The notes under the pieces: model-generated | What the model saw: only the letters and a program-made list of their open reading frames with translations | What the model was told of the DNA's origin: nothing | Database searches by the model: none | Origin: GH45 sp046704385 | Lineage (GTDB): Bacteria; Bacteroidota; Bacteroidia; Bacteroidales; SZUA-534 | Direction: 5' to 3' | Length of the DNA stretch: 64,000 nucleotides | Assembly: GCA_046704385.1 (NCBI GenBank) | Contig: JBJKSB010000036.1 | Coordinates: 1-64,000, forward strand | Shown: in pieces, positions 42,662 through 52,910 of the stretch | Position numbering within the stretch: the first letter of the stretch is position 1 | How the letters are laid out: each line of letters opens with the position of its first letter | Program-made: the position numbers and the translations under genes

Positions 42662-44758
42662 ATGAAAATCAAAACAATTATCTGGATTATCCTGAGTATA
42701 AATCTGCTTAGTACTCTAGAAACTGAGGCACAAACTTATCTCGATCCCAAAGCACCCATAAATGATCGCGTTGAAGACCTGTTACAACGAATGACTCTGG
42801 AAGAAAAAATCGGTCAGATGACTCAGGGCGAAAGGGGCAGTGTTCAAAACTCAAACCTGGAAGATATTAAAACCTATTATCTGGGTTCTGTTTTAAGTGG
42901 TGGAGGAAGTGTGCCTTATCCTAATACTGTGGAAGGCTGGCAAAATATGTATAATGCCATGCAAGAGATGGCCCGTTCAACCCGGCTCGGTATTCCAATT
43001 TTATATGGAGTTGATGCCGTGCATGGCCATAATAACTTGGTAAATGCTGTAATTTTTCCTCATAATATTGGATTGGGCTGCACCCGCGATCCTGAGCTGG
43101 TAACGGAAATCACCCGGATTACCGCCATGGAAGTTCGTGCCTCAGGACCCGAATGGACTTTTAGTCCCTGCATTACTGTTCCCCAAAATGAATTCTGGGG
43201 ACGAACCTATGAGGGTTTTTCAGAAAGCACAACCCTGGTCGACAGTATGGCTGAAGCTGCGGTACTGGGTTATCAATCGGATTCACTGGGAACAGAATAC
43301 CGGATTTTGGCCTGTGCCAAACATTTTTTAGGCGACGGCGGAACAGAAAATGGAATTGACCAAGGTAATACCATTTTACCGGAAGAAGAATTAAGGCAAA
43401 TACATCTGCCCCCGTATAAAGCTGCTATTAAAGCAGGCGTAGGTTCAGTAATGGCTTCTTTTAATAGCTGGAATGGTGAAAAATGCCATGGACGAAAAGA
43501 CCTTTTGACTGATTTATTAAAAGTTGAACTGGGATTTGATGGATTTGTTGTAAGCGACTGGAACGGGATTAACCAGGTGGACGATGATTTTAAAACGGCT
43601 ATCGAAAAATCGATTAATGCCGGAGTCGACATGGCCATGCAACCCAATAACTACACTCAATTTATAACATTGCTCACCGAATTGGTAAATGAAGGAAAAG
43701 TGTCGCAAGACAGAATTGATGACGCTGTACGCAGAATTTTAAAAGTTAAATTTCAAATGGGCTTGTTCGAAAACAGCACAGCCCCGGTCACACTTATAGA
43801 CAGTGTCGGCTGCCAGGCACATCGTGAAGTAGGTCGCCGGGCTGTCCGCGAATCATTGGTGTTGTTAAAGAATAATGGAATTTTGCCTCTTAAAAAAAAC
43901 AATTCAAAAGTATTAGTTGCAGGATTTAAAGGTAATGATGTTGGTGCCATGTGTGGCGGATGGACAATTACCTGGCAGGGGCAGTTTGGTAAAACAACCG
44001 AGGGTACCACCATTCTCGCAGGTTTAAAAAATGCTCTCGGAAGTACTAACGTAGTATATTCAAACAGTGCAAACAGCCTTCCCGATGCCGATTATGCAGT
44101 GGTAGTTGTTGGCGAACAACCTTATGCTGAGTCGGGTGGTGATTTATATCGTTACGGTAGCAATGGGTTCCAGCTATCCGCTGATGATAAAGCTCTTGTA
44201 AGTGCAGTAAAGGCTAAAAACATTCCAATGGTAGTCATTTTATTTTCGGGTCGCCCACTTGATATAAGGCCGGAACTCAATGCCTCCGATGCTTTCATTG
44301 CAGCATGGTTGCCCGGTTCTGAGGGCGGTTCGGGGATAGCTGATGTTTTGGTGGGCGATTATGCTCCTACCGGAAAATTATCACACACCTGGCCTGAATC
44401 GTTCGACGATGTGCCCATAAATGTTTCTAATTTAAATAACCATAAAGCCCTGTTTAATTATGGGTATGGATTGACGTATTACCCAACAGGTATTTCTAAA
44501 ACACAAAGGTCTGATAACAGTATAAAAGCTTATCCCAATCCTTTCCAAGATGAATTGAATTTTGATGTTGAACCCGGAATCGATACAAAAATTGTAATCT
44601 ACGATCTGTCGGGACGTACTGTTTTTTATAAGAACAATATGGTTGAAAAACATAATCAACTATACTTAAACTCGTTGGATGATGGAGTTTATACCCTGGT
44701 TATTTATTCAAAAAATAAAACCTATCAGCAAAGAATAATTAAAAAACAGAATTTTTAA
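42662..44758 (+). CDS. Glycoside hydrolase family 3 beta-glucosidase with T9SS sorting domain
   Basis: Secreted exo-acting beta-glucosidase of 698 aa. Signal peptide about 1-23 (ETEAQ). N-terminal TIM barrel with GVDAVHGH, KHFLGDGGT (220-228) and FDGFVVSDW, in which Asp299 is the catalytic nucleophile. C-terminal alpha/beta domain with GEQPYAESGGD (484-494), Glu490 matching the acid/base position in barley ExoI-like enzymes. The final about 75 residues are a T9SS type A domain (AYPNPFQDELNF, YDLSGRTVF, RIIKKQNF), replacing the usual FN3-like domain. It lies 69 nt after the sensor gene and probably forms a unit with it and GH16. Confidence 0.93.
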   Translation: MKIKTIIWIILSINLLSTLETEAQTYLDPKAPINDRVEDLLQRMTLEEKIGQMTQGERGSVQNSNLEDIKTYYLGSVLSGGGSVPYPNTVEGWQNMYNAMQEMARSTRLGIPILYGVDAVHGHNNLVNAVIFPHNIGLGCTRDPELVTEITRITAMEVRASGPEWTFSPCITVPQNEFWGRTYEGFSESTTLVDSMAEAAVLGYQSDSLGTEYRILACAKHFLGDGGTENGIDQGNTILPEEELRQIHLPPYKAAIKAGVGSVMASFNSWNGEKCHGRKDLLTDLLKVELGFDGFVVSDWNGINQVDDDFKTAIEKSINAGVDMAMQPNNYTQFITLLTELVNEGKVSQDRIDDAVRRILKVKFQMGLFENSTAPVTLIDSVGCQAHREVGRRAVRESLVLLKNNGILPLKKNNSKVLVAGFKGNDVGAMCGGWTITWQGQFGKTTEGTTILAGLKNALGSTNVVYSNSANSLPDADYAVVVVGEQPYAESGGDLYRYGSNGFQLSADDKALVSAVKAKNIPMVVILFSGRPLDIRPELNASDAFIAAWLPGSEGGSGIADVLVGDYAPTGKLSHTWPESFDDVPINVSNLNNHKALFNYGYGLTYYPTGISKTQRSDNSIKAYPNPFQDELNFDVEPGIDTKIVIYDLSGRTVFYKNNMVEKHNQLYLNSLDDGVYTLVIYSKNKTYQQRIIKKQNF

Positions 44759-44828
44759 TTTTTAGCATTTCGGCAAAATTTTTGCACCGCATGTGGCTCA
44801 GGTTAAAAAATATCTATCTTTGTGCCCG

Positions 44829-46964
44829 ATGTTAAAAAAGCCGAAATACTTTATAATACTTGGTATAACTGCCTTATTTACAGGAGTTGTCAAACCGGTT
44901 CTTTCACAGGAAAAACCCGATTCTATCGCCCCGGCATCTACCCTGATTTCAGATACTACTCATTTAGTGGCTGATTCAATTCGTATTGCCATTAATGATA
45001 GCATACTTCAAAAAAAGGATTCAGTTAACGTCGATTCAGCTCCTTCAAAAAAAAGCAAATGGGATTTTTTAACTACAGGAGGTAACGACTCTACTTATTA
45101 TTCATTTTACGGACATCTTTTTAATGTACCCGATACTCATATTGTCCGATTCTGGAATTACTCGCAAAATGTACACGAACTTGAAGTAAACAGCTATGAT
45201 AGTTCGTTAGTCAATTTACAAATTAATCATCCTGCGTATCGCAACAGCATAAACAACAGTTATTTAGGCAATACCGGCAGCGCGGTAAATTCCAATATTT
45301 TTTCAGAACCCAACCCTGAAACCGGTTTTATATTTTTAAAATCATTCACACCTTACATGTTTTTAAGTAAAAACATGCAATATTATAATGTAGAAAAACC
45401 ATTTACCATTTTTAAAGTCGACATGGGGCCAAAGGAAGAACAGAACCTTGAAATTCTTCAGACCCAAAATGTAAATAAATACCTGAACGCCTTTATTCGC
45501 TTTAAAAACTATACAGGTAAGGGTAACTTTATCAATCAGGAATCGAGAAATAATGCAGGTAGCATTGGGGGTTCTTATACACAAGGAAGGCTGGCATCAC
45601 ACATTAATTGGGATTTTAACCGCATTGAAGTTCAGGAAAATGGTGGAATAACCGATAAATTCTGGATTGTTGATTCAGCCATTTCGCCCAGTGAAATAAA
45701 TGTGAGGCTAACCGGAGGCTCAAATTATGTAAAAGACCGGCAGTTATTTTTTGATCAAAAAATTGGTTTCCTGAAAACAAATGTGCCGGATTCATCAGCC
45801 CTTGGAGCCTACTGGTTTAGTTTGCAGTACACCCTAAACAGGCAAAAATCAAAACGCATTTACAAAGACGAAAACGACTTTTATACTAATGCCATTGGCG
45901 ATTCTTTGTGGTTGTACCAAAATAACTATAATGGCGGGGCCACATTCGACTCCACCTATTACTTCTACCGAAATAATAATTTCAGGATTAATCTTGAAGA
46001 GAATCCGCGAAGTTATCCCTTTGTGGGAGCTTATTTCGGGTATGGTACGGTTTATAATGATTACTATTATTTTAATAAAGATACCCTTAATGATAAATCA
46101 AAAAGCCACGACTTAAAAAGCACTTACTTTGAAGCCGGAATATACAGGCTTAAGGGCGAGAAATTTAAGTTTTCGGGGAATTACAAACTATTTATAAGCG
46201 GGTATCGTATGGCCGACATGCAACTTGATGGTTTTATCAGCCAAAAGTTTGGCCGCGGACTTAACCAGTTTGAACTTAAAGGTGAAGGTTTGGTGAAAAT
46301 TGAAACCTGCGATTATTTGCTAACACATTATAATTCAAATCATTATAGATGGGTAAACACTTTTAATCCGTTAAAACAAAGCTCCTTCCATTTTAGTCTG
46401 GCATATCCTCGTTTAAAAACCAGGGTGGGTACACATTTTAATGTATTGTCCGATTATATTTATTTCAATAATGATGCAATGCCCGATCAGTATCAACCGG
46501 CTTTTACCGTGCTTGATGTTTATGCTAAATCAGTACTGAAATTTGGACCGTTCGGTTTTAACACGCAACTTTATTACCAGCAAACAGGTAATAAAGAAGT
46601 ATTGCCTCTGCCCCTGTTTTCAGGTTACGCAGCGCTTTATTGGTCCCCTAAAGTATATTTTAAAGATACAGGTGGTCATATGCGCTTTCACTTAGGGGTA
46701 GACACTTATTACTGGACCGAGTATTATGGCCCCGCATATTCACCTGCACTGGCAACCTTTCATACACAAAATGAGCAATTAATTGGAAATTATCCCTTTG
46801 TTGGAGCTTTTTGGAATGTTGAGATAAAACGACTGCGTTTTTATTTGCGTTATGAGCACCTGAATTACGGAATAACCCAACCTGCCAACCATTTTCTGGC
46901 ACCAAATTATACTTCAAACGAAGCTACATTTCGTTACGGTATAGTCTGGACCTTCTACGATTAA
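44829..46964 (+). CDS. Putative porin (Bacteroidota Porin_10-like)
   Basis: Outer-membrane barrel of about 711 aa. I prefer ATG 44829 (MLKKPKYFIILGITALFTG, signal peptide ending VLSQ); an upstream start at 44793 would add 12 residues but overlaps a TATCTTTG -7-like box at 44815-44822. After a serine/aspartate-rich linker (about 25-70) the sequence is beta-rich throughout (YGHLFNVPDTHIVRFWNY, KKVYF-like strands, FRYGIVWTFYD at the end), as in the putative porin family of Bacteroidota. It follows GH3 in the same direction, so it may admit oligosaccharides, but the family is also found in housekeeping contexts. Confidence 0.8.
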   Translation: MLKKPKYFIILGITALFTGVVKPVLSQEKPDSIAPASTLISDTTHLVADSIRIAINDSILQKKDSVNVDSAPSKKSKWDFLTTGGNDSTYYSFYGHLFNVPDTHIVRFWNYSQNVHELEVNSYDSSLVNLQINHPAYRNSINNSYLGNTGSAVNSNIFSEPNPETGFIFLKSFTPYMFLSKNMQYYNVEKPFTIFKVDMGPKEEQNLEILQTQNVNKYLNAFIRFKNYTGKGNFINQESRNNAGSIGGSYTQGRLASHINWDFNRIEVQENGGITDKFWIVDSAISPSEINVRLTGGSNYVKDRQLFFDQKIGFLKTNVPDSSALGAYWFSLQYTLNRQKSKRIYKDENDFYTNAIGDSLWLYQNNYNGGATFDSTYYFYRNNNFRINLEENPRSYPFVGAYFGYGTVYNDYYYFNKDTLNDKSKSHDLKSTYFEAGIYRLKGEKFKFSGNYKLFISGYRMADMQLDGFISQKFGRGLNQFELKGEGLVKIETCDYLLTHYNSNHYRWVNTFNPLKQSSFHFSLAYPRLKTRVGTHFNVLSDYIYFNNDAMPDQYQPAFTVLDVYAKSVLKFGPFGFNTQLYYQQTGNKEVLPLPLFSGYAALYWSPKVYFKDTGGHMRFHLGVDTYYWTEYYGPAYSPALATFHTQNEQLIGNYPFVGAFWNVEIKRLRFYLRYEHLNYGITQPANHFLAPNYTSNEATFRYGIVWTFYD

Positions 46965-47130
46965 TATATCTCCAGGAAAAAGACGTACTTCTCCGACTTT
47001 GCCTATTTCATGTTAAGAGAATTTCAATTTGAATTACAGAGAGTAGCGTTACATTAAAGTACTCAACTGCATATTTTGCTCATCTTGTTGTGTTTATATC
47101 CCAAACCTGAAGGCAATACCGACTTACCCC

Positions 47131-48084
47131 TCAAAAAGGAAGATTTGCCAGGTCGACATTACCACCTGAAAAAATTAATACTGCTGTTTTGTTTTTAAAT
47201 ACGCTTAAATTTTCCAGTACAGCAGCTAAAGGCACAGCTGCAGAAGGTTCAATAACTATTTTTAAATATTGAAAAACCAAACGCATAGCTGCAATTATAC
47301 TCTGCTCTTTGGCCGTAATAATTTCATCAACATTCTGCAAAATTATTTTAAATGTGCGTTCCGATAACGCTGTTCTAAGCCCATCGGCCATGGTTCTTGT
47401 GCTTACCGGGGGCATTAAGGTTTTTTTATAAAATGATAAATAAGCATCGTTGGCATTTTTCGGTTCCGCAGCAATTACTTTTGTATGATCCCACATGGCT
47501 TTGGCCGTAATTGATGTTCCGCTAAGCAAACCGCCTCCCCCAACCGGAGTTATAATAAAATCGGGTTCCTCAATTTGTTCTGTCAATTCCAGGCATGCCG
47601 TTCCCTGCCCGCAAATAACATTAACATTATCATACGGATGAATAAAAACCGCACCTGTTTCATCCAATACCTTGTCAAGTGTCATTTCCCGGGCTTCAAG
47701 TGTGGGCTCGCAAAAAGTAATCTTTCCCCCATACGACTTTACTGCATCAACTTTTACCCGGGGTGAATTCTCCGGCATCACAATATACGAGGCGATGCCA
47801 TGCAAAGCAGCTGCCTTTGCCAATGCCCCGGCGTGATTCCCTGATGAGTGAGTAGCCACACCGTACTTTTTTTCTTCATCATTCAATCGTAAAACAGCAT
47901 GTGTGGCACCCCTGTACTTAAATGCCCCCGCTTTTTGAAAATTTTCACATTTAAACAATAAATTACATCCCAATTGTTTATTGATTAATTCCGATTTCAA
48001 AACCTGTGTTTTTGTCACAAAAGGTTGTATCAAGCGGTATGCTTCTTGAATATCATTAATTTCAGGAATTTGTATATTAGCCAT
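47131..48084 (-). CDS. PLP-dependent threonine/serine dehydratase-like enzyme
   Basis: Fold-type II PLP enzyme of 317 aa. KAGAFKYRGA contains the PLP lysine (Lys56), HSSGNHAGALA is the phosphate-side loop, and PVGGGGLLSG (about 184-193) binds the cofactor phosphate. The length without an ACT domain matches catabolic threonine dehydratase, serine racemase or hydroxyaspartate dehydratase. The AFKYRGA variant, in place of SFKxRGA, leans towards the serine-racemase/hydroxyaspartate side. Single gene, divergent from lptB. Specificity unresolved. Confidence 0.88.
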   Translation of the reverse strand: MANIQIPEINDIQEAYRLIQPFVTKTQVLKSELINKQLGCNLLFKCENFQKAGAFKYRGATHAVLRLNDEEKKYGVATHSSGNHAGALAKAAALHGIASYIVMPENSPRVKVDAVKSYGGKITFCEPTLEAREMTLDKVLDETGAVFIHPYDNVNVICGQGTACLELTEQIEEPDFIITPVGGGGLLSGTSITAKAMWDHTKVIAAEPKNANDAYLSFYKKTLMPPVSTRTMADGLRTALSERTFKIILQNVDEIITAKEQSIIAAMRLVFQYLKIVIEPSAAVPLAAVLENLSVFKNKTAVLIFSGGNVDLANLPF

Positions 48085-48254
48085 TTAACAATTATTTAGC
48101 AATAAAACCATACAAACTTAATTAATACCTAAGATACAATTTTGCAAAAGTTCTGTTAATTTTGATTTTTATTTATTAAAAAACCTAGCACAGTATTTGT
48201 AATTGATGATATTTGCAAAAAAAACCTGCTTTATATTAATTAAACTAATTTATA

Positions 48255-48980
48255 GTGAAATTACGAACTGAGAATTTAGTAAAAAAATATGGTTCACGAA
48301 CGGTGGTAAGAGGAGTCTCTGTAGATGTTGAAAAAGGCGAAATTGTTGGATTACTGGGGCCAAACGGTGCCGGCAAAACTACCACATTTTATATGATAGT
48401 TGGCTTGATAACTCCCAATGGAGGAAAAATTTACCTTGATGAAACTGATATAACCAAAGAACCGGTTTACAAAAGAGCCAAGCGGGGCATCGGGTACCTG
48501 GCCCAGGAGGCTTCTGTTTTTCGTAAACTGAGCGTTGAAGATAATATACGCACCATTCTGGAAATGACCAGTTTAAGCAAAATTGAGCAAAAAGAAAAAC
48601 TGGAATCGCTGCTAACTGAATTCGGGTTGCATCACATTCGAAAAAGCCTTGGTATTCAATTATCGGGTGGTGAACGACGGCGTACTGAAATTGCCAGAGC
48701 CCTGGCCATCGATCCAAATTTTATTTTGCTTGACGAACCTTTTGCCGGGGTCGATCCTATAGCTGTTGAGGATATTCAAGGCATTGTAAAAAAACTAAAA
48801 GAAAAAAATATTGGTATCCTGATAACTGATCATAATGTACACGAAACACTTTCGATAACTGACCGGGCCTATTTATTATTTGAAGGAAAAATCCTTAAAT
48901 CAGGAACAGCCTATGATCTTTCAGAAGACGAACAGGTTAGGAAAGTTTATCTTGGAAAGAATTTTGAATTACGAAAATAA
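48255..48980 (+). CDS. lptB: LPS export ABC transporter ATP-binding protein LptB
   Basis: Cytoplasmic ATPase of 241 aa that powers lipopolysaccharide extraction by LptFG. GTG start. Walker A GPNGAGKTT (35-43), the Q-loop region YLAQEASVF, signature LSGGERRRTEIARAL, Walker B LLDEPFAGVDPIAVEDI, and switch ITDHNVHETL are all present and typical of LptB; the length also matches. LptB is usually near lptA/lptC in Proteobacteria but stands alone in many Bacteroidota, as here, between the PLP enzyme (divergent) and the DUF5686 gene. Confidence 0.95.
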   Translation: MKLRTENLVKKYGSRTVVRGVSVDVEKGEIVGLLGPNGAGKTTTFYMIVGLITPNGGKIYLDETDITKEPVYKRAKRGIGYLAQEASVFRKLSVEDNIRTILEMTSLSKIEQKEKLESLLTEFGLHHIRKSLGIQLSGGERRRTEIARALAIDPNFILLDEPFAGVDPIAVEDIQGIVKKLKEKNIGILITDHNVHETLSITDRAYLLFEGKILKSGTAYDLSEDEQVRKVYLGKNFELRK

Positions 48981-49011
48981 CTAAATTACTATGTATTAAT
49001 AAATTGACCCC

Positions 49012-51483
49012 TTGAAACACCTAAAACCCATATCTTTAGTAACCATTTTATTTTTATTTTTAAGTAGCGTAGTTTTCAGCCAGGTTACGCGCATAAGAGG
49101 CAACGTATACGATAAAGAGACCAAACAACCACTTCCGTTTGTTAATGTCTCTATTGAAGGCACTACCATTGGAACCACTACCGGATTTCAAGGTGAATTT
49201 TTTATTGAAACCCGTGAAACTGTTCATTATCTTGATGCCACTTATATTGGTTATGAACCTTACCGGGCCGAAATTAAACCGGGGGCATACCAGACTTTTG
49301 ACATTTACCTGGAGCCGGAATCAGTAGAAATGTCAGAAATTGTTGTAAAACCCGGTGAAAATCCGGCCAACAGGATAATTCGAAGTATTGTAGCCAATAA
49401 GCCCAAAAATGATCCTCAACGGCTTGAAAGATATCAATATGAGATTTACAATAAAATGGAGTTTGATATCAATAATATAACCCAGGAGTATAAAGATAAA
49501 AGGGCATTTAAACAATTCCAGTTCATATTTGACTATGTGGATACTTCAGCTATTACAGGTAAAACTTTTTTGCCCGTTTTTATAACTGAAACATTGAGTG
49601 ACTATTTTTATCAAAAACAGCCTCTCAAAAAAAAGGAAATAATAAAAGCCAGCAAGATTTCCGGAGTCGACAGTGATAAGATTACCGATTTTACAGGGCA
49701 AATGTATCTCGATTTTAATATCTATGACAATTTTGTCCCCATTATGGGCATTGATATGGTGAGCCCTATTGCCAATTTTGGTCTTCTTTATTACAAATAT
49801 TACTTAATTGACAGTGCTTACCGCGATAACAGCTGGTGCTATAATATATCGTTTAAACCTAAGCGGAAACAGGAAAACACTTTTACCGGAAATTTTTGGG
49901 TACAGGATACCACTTTTGCTTTGCAGAGTTATAAAATCAAGTTATCCGACGATGTAAATATCAATTTTGTATCTGACTTTGTGGCTGAACAATCCTATAT
50001 CAGGATAAACGACACAACCTGGTTTCCTAAAAAACAGGATCTGTTTGTCGATTTTGAAGTTACCAATAAAGATTATGGCTTTTTCGGACGAAAAACCACC
50101 AATTATTCAAATATTGTAATCGATCCGCCCATAACCAAAGATTTCTTTAGTAACCAATTAGCTGAAGAAACCATTTTAACCGATAGTGCCCATCTTTATT
50201 CGTACAACCAATGGGATAAAATGCGCCCTGAAAAACTCACTAAAAAAGAAAGTGATATTTATAACATGGTCGATTCCATTCAGGAAGTCCCTCTCTATAA
50301 TACAGTTATTGATGTCATTAACACGGTGGTTACTGGTTATTGGGTTAAAGATCCCATAGAAATAGGACCTTACTATACCTTGTTCAGTTTTAACCCGATT
50401 GAAGGTGCACGGTTCAAGTTTGGAGCACGCACGAGTAATGCTTTCAGTACAAAATTAATGCTTAGCGGACATTTGGCTTATGGTACCCTCGATCACCAGA
50501 TTAAATACGGTGCCGGAGCTTTATATATGCTCAATAAAAATCCAAGGCGATCTATTGATATATCTTACAAACACGATTATGAGCAATTGGGTGTTACCAA
50601 TTATGCATTTTTATCCGATAACATATTATCATCTATATTTGCGCGTAAACAAAATGACAAACTTACCGAGGTAAACTCGCTTACAACTTCATACGAACAC
50701 GAATGGTTCCAGGGTTTTAGCAATACCCTGAGTTTTACAAACAAACGGGTTTATGCATCTAAAACAGTTCCTTTTATTTCTGTTAATGACAATCTGGACA
50801 CCACAAAATATAACAGTCTGATTACCACAGAATTAAAACTAACCACCCGCTTTGCATTTAACGAAAAATTTGTGATGGGGGAATTTGAGCGCATTAGCAT
50901 TGGAACCGATTACCCAATTATTACTTTAGGATTCACTGCCGGTTTACAAGGTGTATTTGATGGCGAATACAATTATTATAAATTGAATCTGGGCATTGAA
51001 CATACCCTGCCCTTAAATCCTTTTGGCGATTTGCGGTATATTATTGATGCCGGAAAAGTATTCGGAAAAGCCCCCTACCCTTTTCTTCAGTTACATGAAG
51101 GAAACCAAACCTACGCATTTGATGACTATGCCTTTAACTTAATGAACTACTACGAATTTGTCAGCAATGAATACGCCAGCCTTATGTTGGAACATCATTT
51201 TAACGGATTGTTTCTGAACCACGTTCCGCTCTTCAGGAAATTAAAGTGGCGCGAAATTGCCGAATACAAAATGCTTGTGGGAAATTTGACAGAACGCGAT
51301 GCCGATTTTATTACCTTTCCGGCGAATTTAAATACGCTAAGCAAACCCTATATGGAAGCAGGATTTGGATTCGAAAATATTTTTAAATTTTTCAGGATTG
51401 ATGCCCTTTGGCGCCTGAGTTACCTCGATAAACCCAATGTATTACCCTTTGGCGTATTTGCTAAAATGCAGGTCAGGTTTTAA
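49012..51483 (+). CDS. DUF5686 family outer-membrane protein with carboxypeptidase-regulatory-like domain
   Basis: Exported outer-membrane protein of 823 aa. The start codon is TTG; the signal peptide (about 1-23, LFLSSVVFSQ) fits this start. Residues about 25-105 form a CarboxypepD_reg-like/plug-type domain (RIRGNVYDKETKQPLPFVNVSI, TGFQGEF), as in TonB-dependent receptors, followed by the DUF5686 region and a C-terminal barrel ending FAKMQVRF. No TonB box or plug domain follows, so it is not a SusC-type receptor. The 3' end overlaps the convergent EamA gene by 42 nt. Function unsettled; it lies 31 nt after lptB and may be co-transcribed. Confidence 0.88.
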   Translation: MKHLKPISLVTILFLFLSSVVFSQVTRIRGNVYDKETKQPLPFVNVSIEGTTIGTTTGFQGEFFIETRETVHYLDATYIGYEPYRAEIKPGAYQTFDIYLEPESVEMSEIVVKPGENPANRIIRSIVANKPKNDPQRLERYQYEIYNKMEFDINNITQEYKDKRAFKQFQFIFDYVDTSAITGKTFLPVFITETLSDYFYQKQPLKKKEIIKASKISGVDSDKITDFTGQMYLDFNIYDNFVPIMGIDMVSPIANFGLLYYKYYLIDSAYRDNSWCYNISFKPKRKQENTFTGNFWVQDTTFALQSYKIKLSDDVNINFVSDFVAEQSYIRINDTTWFPKKQDLFVDFEVTNKDYGFFGRKTTNYSNIVIDPPITKDFFSNQLAEETILTDSAHLYSYNQWDKMRPEKLTKKESDIYNMVDSIQEVPLYNTVIDVINTVVTGYWVKDPIEIGPYYTLFSFNPIEGARFKFGARTSNAFSTKLMLSGHLAYGTLDHQIKYGAGALYMLNKNPRRSIDISYKHDYEQLGVTNYAFLSDNILSSIFARKQNDKLTEVNSLTTSYEHEWFQGFSNTLSFTNKRVYASKTVPFISVNDNLDTTKYNSLITTELKLTTRFAFNEKFVMGEFERISIGTDYPIITLGFTAGLQGVFDGEYNYYKLNLGIEHTLPLNPFGDLRYIIDAGKVFGKAPYPFLQLHEGNQTYAFDDYAFNLMNYYEFVSNEYASLMLEHHFNGLFLNHVPLFRKLKWREIAEYKMLVGNLTERDADFITFPANLNTLSKPYMEAGFGFENIFKFFRIDALWRLSYLDKPNVLPFGVFAKMQVRF

Positions 51484-52371
51484 CTTTTTCTTTTTATTTA
51501 CCAGCCAAACCCCAAATAAAGCCAAACTGATACTTAAAATATGTATCAAAGTTATTGTCTCACCATCGAATAATCCCCAAATAATTGCAAAAAAGGGTAT
51601 AATATAGGTTGTTGAAGTAGCGAACAGTGCTGAGGTATAATGAACCAGGCTATTAAAGAAAAACAACGAAATTACTGAACCCATTAAAGCAAGTATAAAC
51701 ACAAATCCTAAATTCAAAGGCCAGTCAGGGGTTTGCAAAGCCTGTGTAAAATCACTAAAAGCAAGGTAAACCGTAGCTACCGGGCCAATAAATAAAAATG
51801 CAAGCGATGTGATTTCTACACCTGATAAATCTTTCAATTTAAACCGAATTTCGTTTGCATTTATGCCATAACCCAGGGTAGCAATTACCACATAAAGCGT
51901 ATAAACATCAATATTTCCTATAGATTCCAATATATTTCCCTTACTTATCAACCCAAAAGCGCCTATAAATCCCAGTAGAATTCCCATGTATTGGTTTCTC
52001 CCCGGACGATTTTTATAAAATAAAACCCCCATAATTAACGCAAAAAACGGGGCCAGACTATTTATCATACCCGCTAAAGAACTGGAAATTTGCGTTTCTG
52101 CTTTGGTGAACAAAAAGGCAGGGAAAAAAATCCCTGCATATCCGGCTATCAGAATATGCACAATATTTTTACGGTTTACCTTTTTAATATTTCTAAAATA
52201 GGTAGGTATTAAAATAACAAATGAAAAAAATACTCTAAATGCCGCCACCTGCATATAATCGAACGATCGCAATCCCTTTTTCATTAAAATGAATGACGAT
52301 CCCCATATTACGGCAAGTGAAAGCAATGTGATCCATTGCCAGTGTTTTTTTGACAAATAGTTAAATGACAT
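51442..52371 (-). CDS. EamA/DMT superfamily transporter
   Basis: Membrane protein of 309 aa with about ten transmembrane helices and two EamA repeats (AVIWGSSFILMKKGLR at 19-34 and the second half from about 155). EamA proteins export small metabolites or amino acids; the substrate cannot be inferred. Its last 42 coding nucleotides overlap the last codons of the DUF5686 gene on the opposite strand, so neither can have a separate terminator there without affecting the other. Confidence 0.9.
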   Translation of the reverse strand: MSFNYLSKKHWQWITLLSLAVIWGSSFILMKKGLRSFDYMQVAAFRVFFSFVILIPTYFRNIKKVNRKNIVHILIAGYAGIFFPAFLFTKAETQISSSLAGMINSLAPFFALIMGVLFYKNRPGRNQYMGILLGFIGAFGLISKGNILESIGNIDVYTLYVVIATLGYGINANEIRFKLKDLSGVEITSLAFLFIGPVATVYLAFSDFTQALQTPDWPLNLGFVFILALMGSVISLFFFNSLVHYTSALFATSTTYIIPFFAIIWGLFDGETITLIHILSISLALFGVWLVNKKKKLKPDLHFSKYAKG

Positions 52372-52503
52372 AAGTGATTATAATTTTAAGTAGGCAAAAT
52401 TATAATTATTTTGATTGGATAAGGTTACTTTGGTTTTTGCAGGATGATGTTTTAAAAATACTTTATTAACAGCATCTTTATATTAAAAACCTGCCATAGG
52501 TAG

Positions 52504-52530
52504 AAAAAAATCCCGGCTCGTAGGCCGGGA
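52504..52530 (-). terminator. Terminator of the small hypothetical gene (minus strand)
   Basis: TCCCGGC (52511-52517) and GCCGGGA (52524-52530) form a perfect 7-bp GC-rich stem with a 6-nt loop. Read on the minus strand it is followed by seven T. It lies 62 nt after the stop at 52593. Confidence 0.8.
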
Positions 52531-52592
52531 CTAATTAGACACATTAATTAAACCCATAAAAAAATTACCTGTGTCTCCCTATGAAATAACAT

Positions 52593-52910
52593 TTAATTCA
52601 TTGAATAATTTATTCGCATCTTAAACGATAAAAGTTTTTCTGATTTAAAACCTAACAAATCACGCAAACCTAAAATATCTTCGGTATTCATGACCAATAT
52701 TATTCCTGTATCCATTATGGGTAACCTCAACTTATCGGATGCACTCAATAAAGATAAATCCTTCGACAATTCCTTAAGATTTTTTTCAAATGACAAATAA
52801 TCATCCATCGTCAGATTAAACTCAACATTTCCAAACTCGATACAAAAAGTATTTGAATGGATATCGTACAACAATTTTCCCTTGTTATTTGACCTGATTA
52901 ACTTTTTCAT
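52593..52910 (-). CDS. Small hypothetical protein (105 aa)
   Basis: Protein of 105 aa without signal peptide or membrane helix. The sequence mixes short beta-strands (KLLYDIHSNTFCIEFGNVEF, MDTGIILVMN) with a helix (LSFEKNLKELSKDL). The order FGNVEFNLTMDDYLSFEKNL resembles small DUF6686-like cytoplasmic proteins of Bacteroidota, but I am not certain. It has its own terminator and stands alone beside a 534-nt gap. Confidence 0.6.
   Translation of the reverse strand: MKKLIRSNNKGKLLYDIHSNTFCIEFGNVEFNLTMDDYLSFEKNLKELSKDLSLLSASDKLRLPIMDTGIILVMNTEDILGLRDLLGFKSEKLLSFKMRINYSMN

Noticed and set aside
47131..49000. Possible link of LptB with the neighbouring PLP enzyme as a system
   Set aside because: The genes are divergent and unrelated in pathway; simple housekeeping neighbours are the better explanation.
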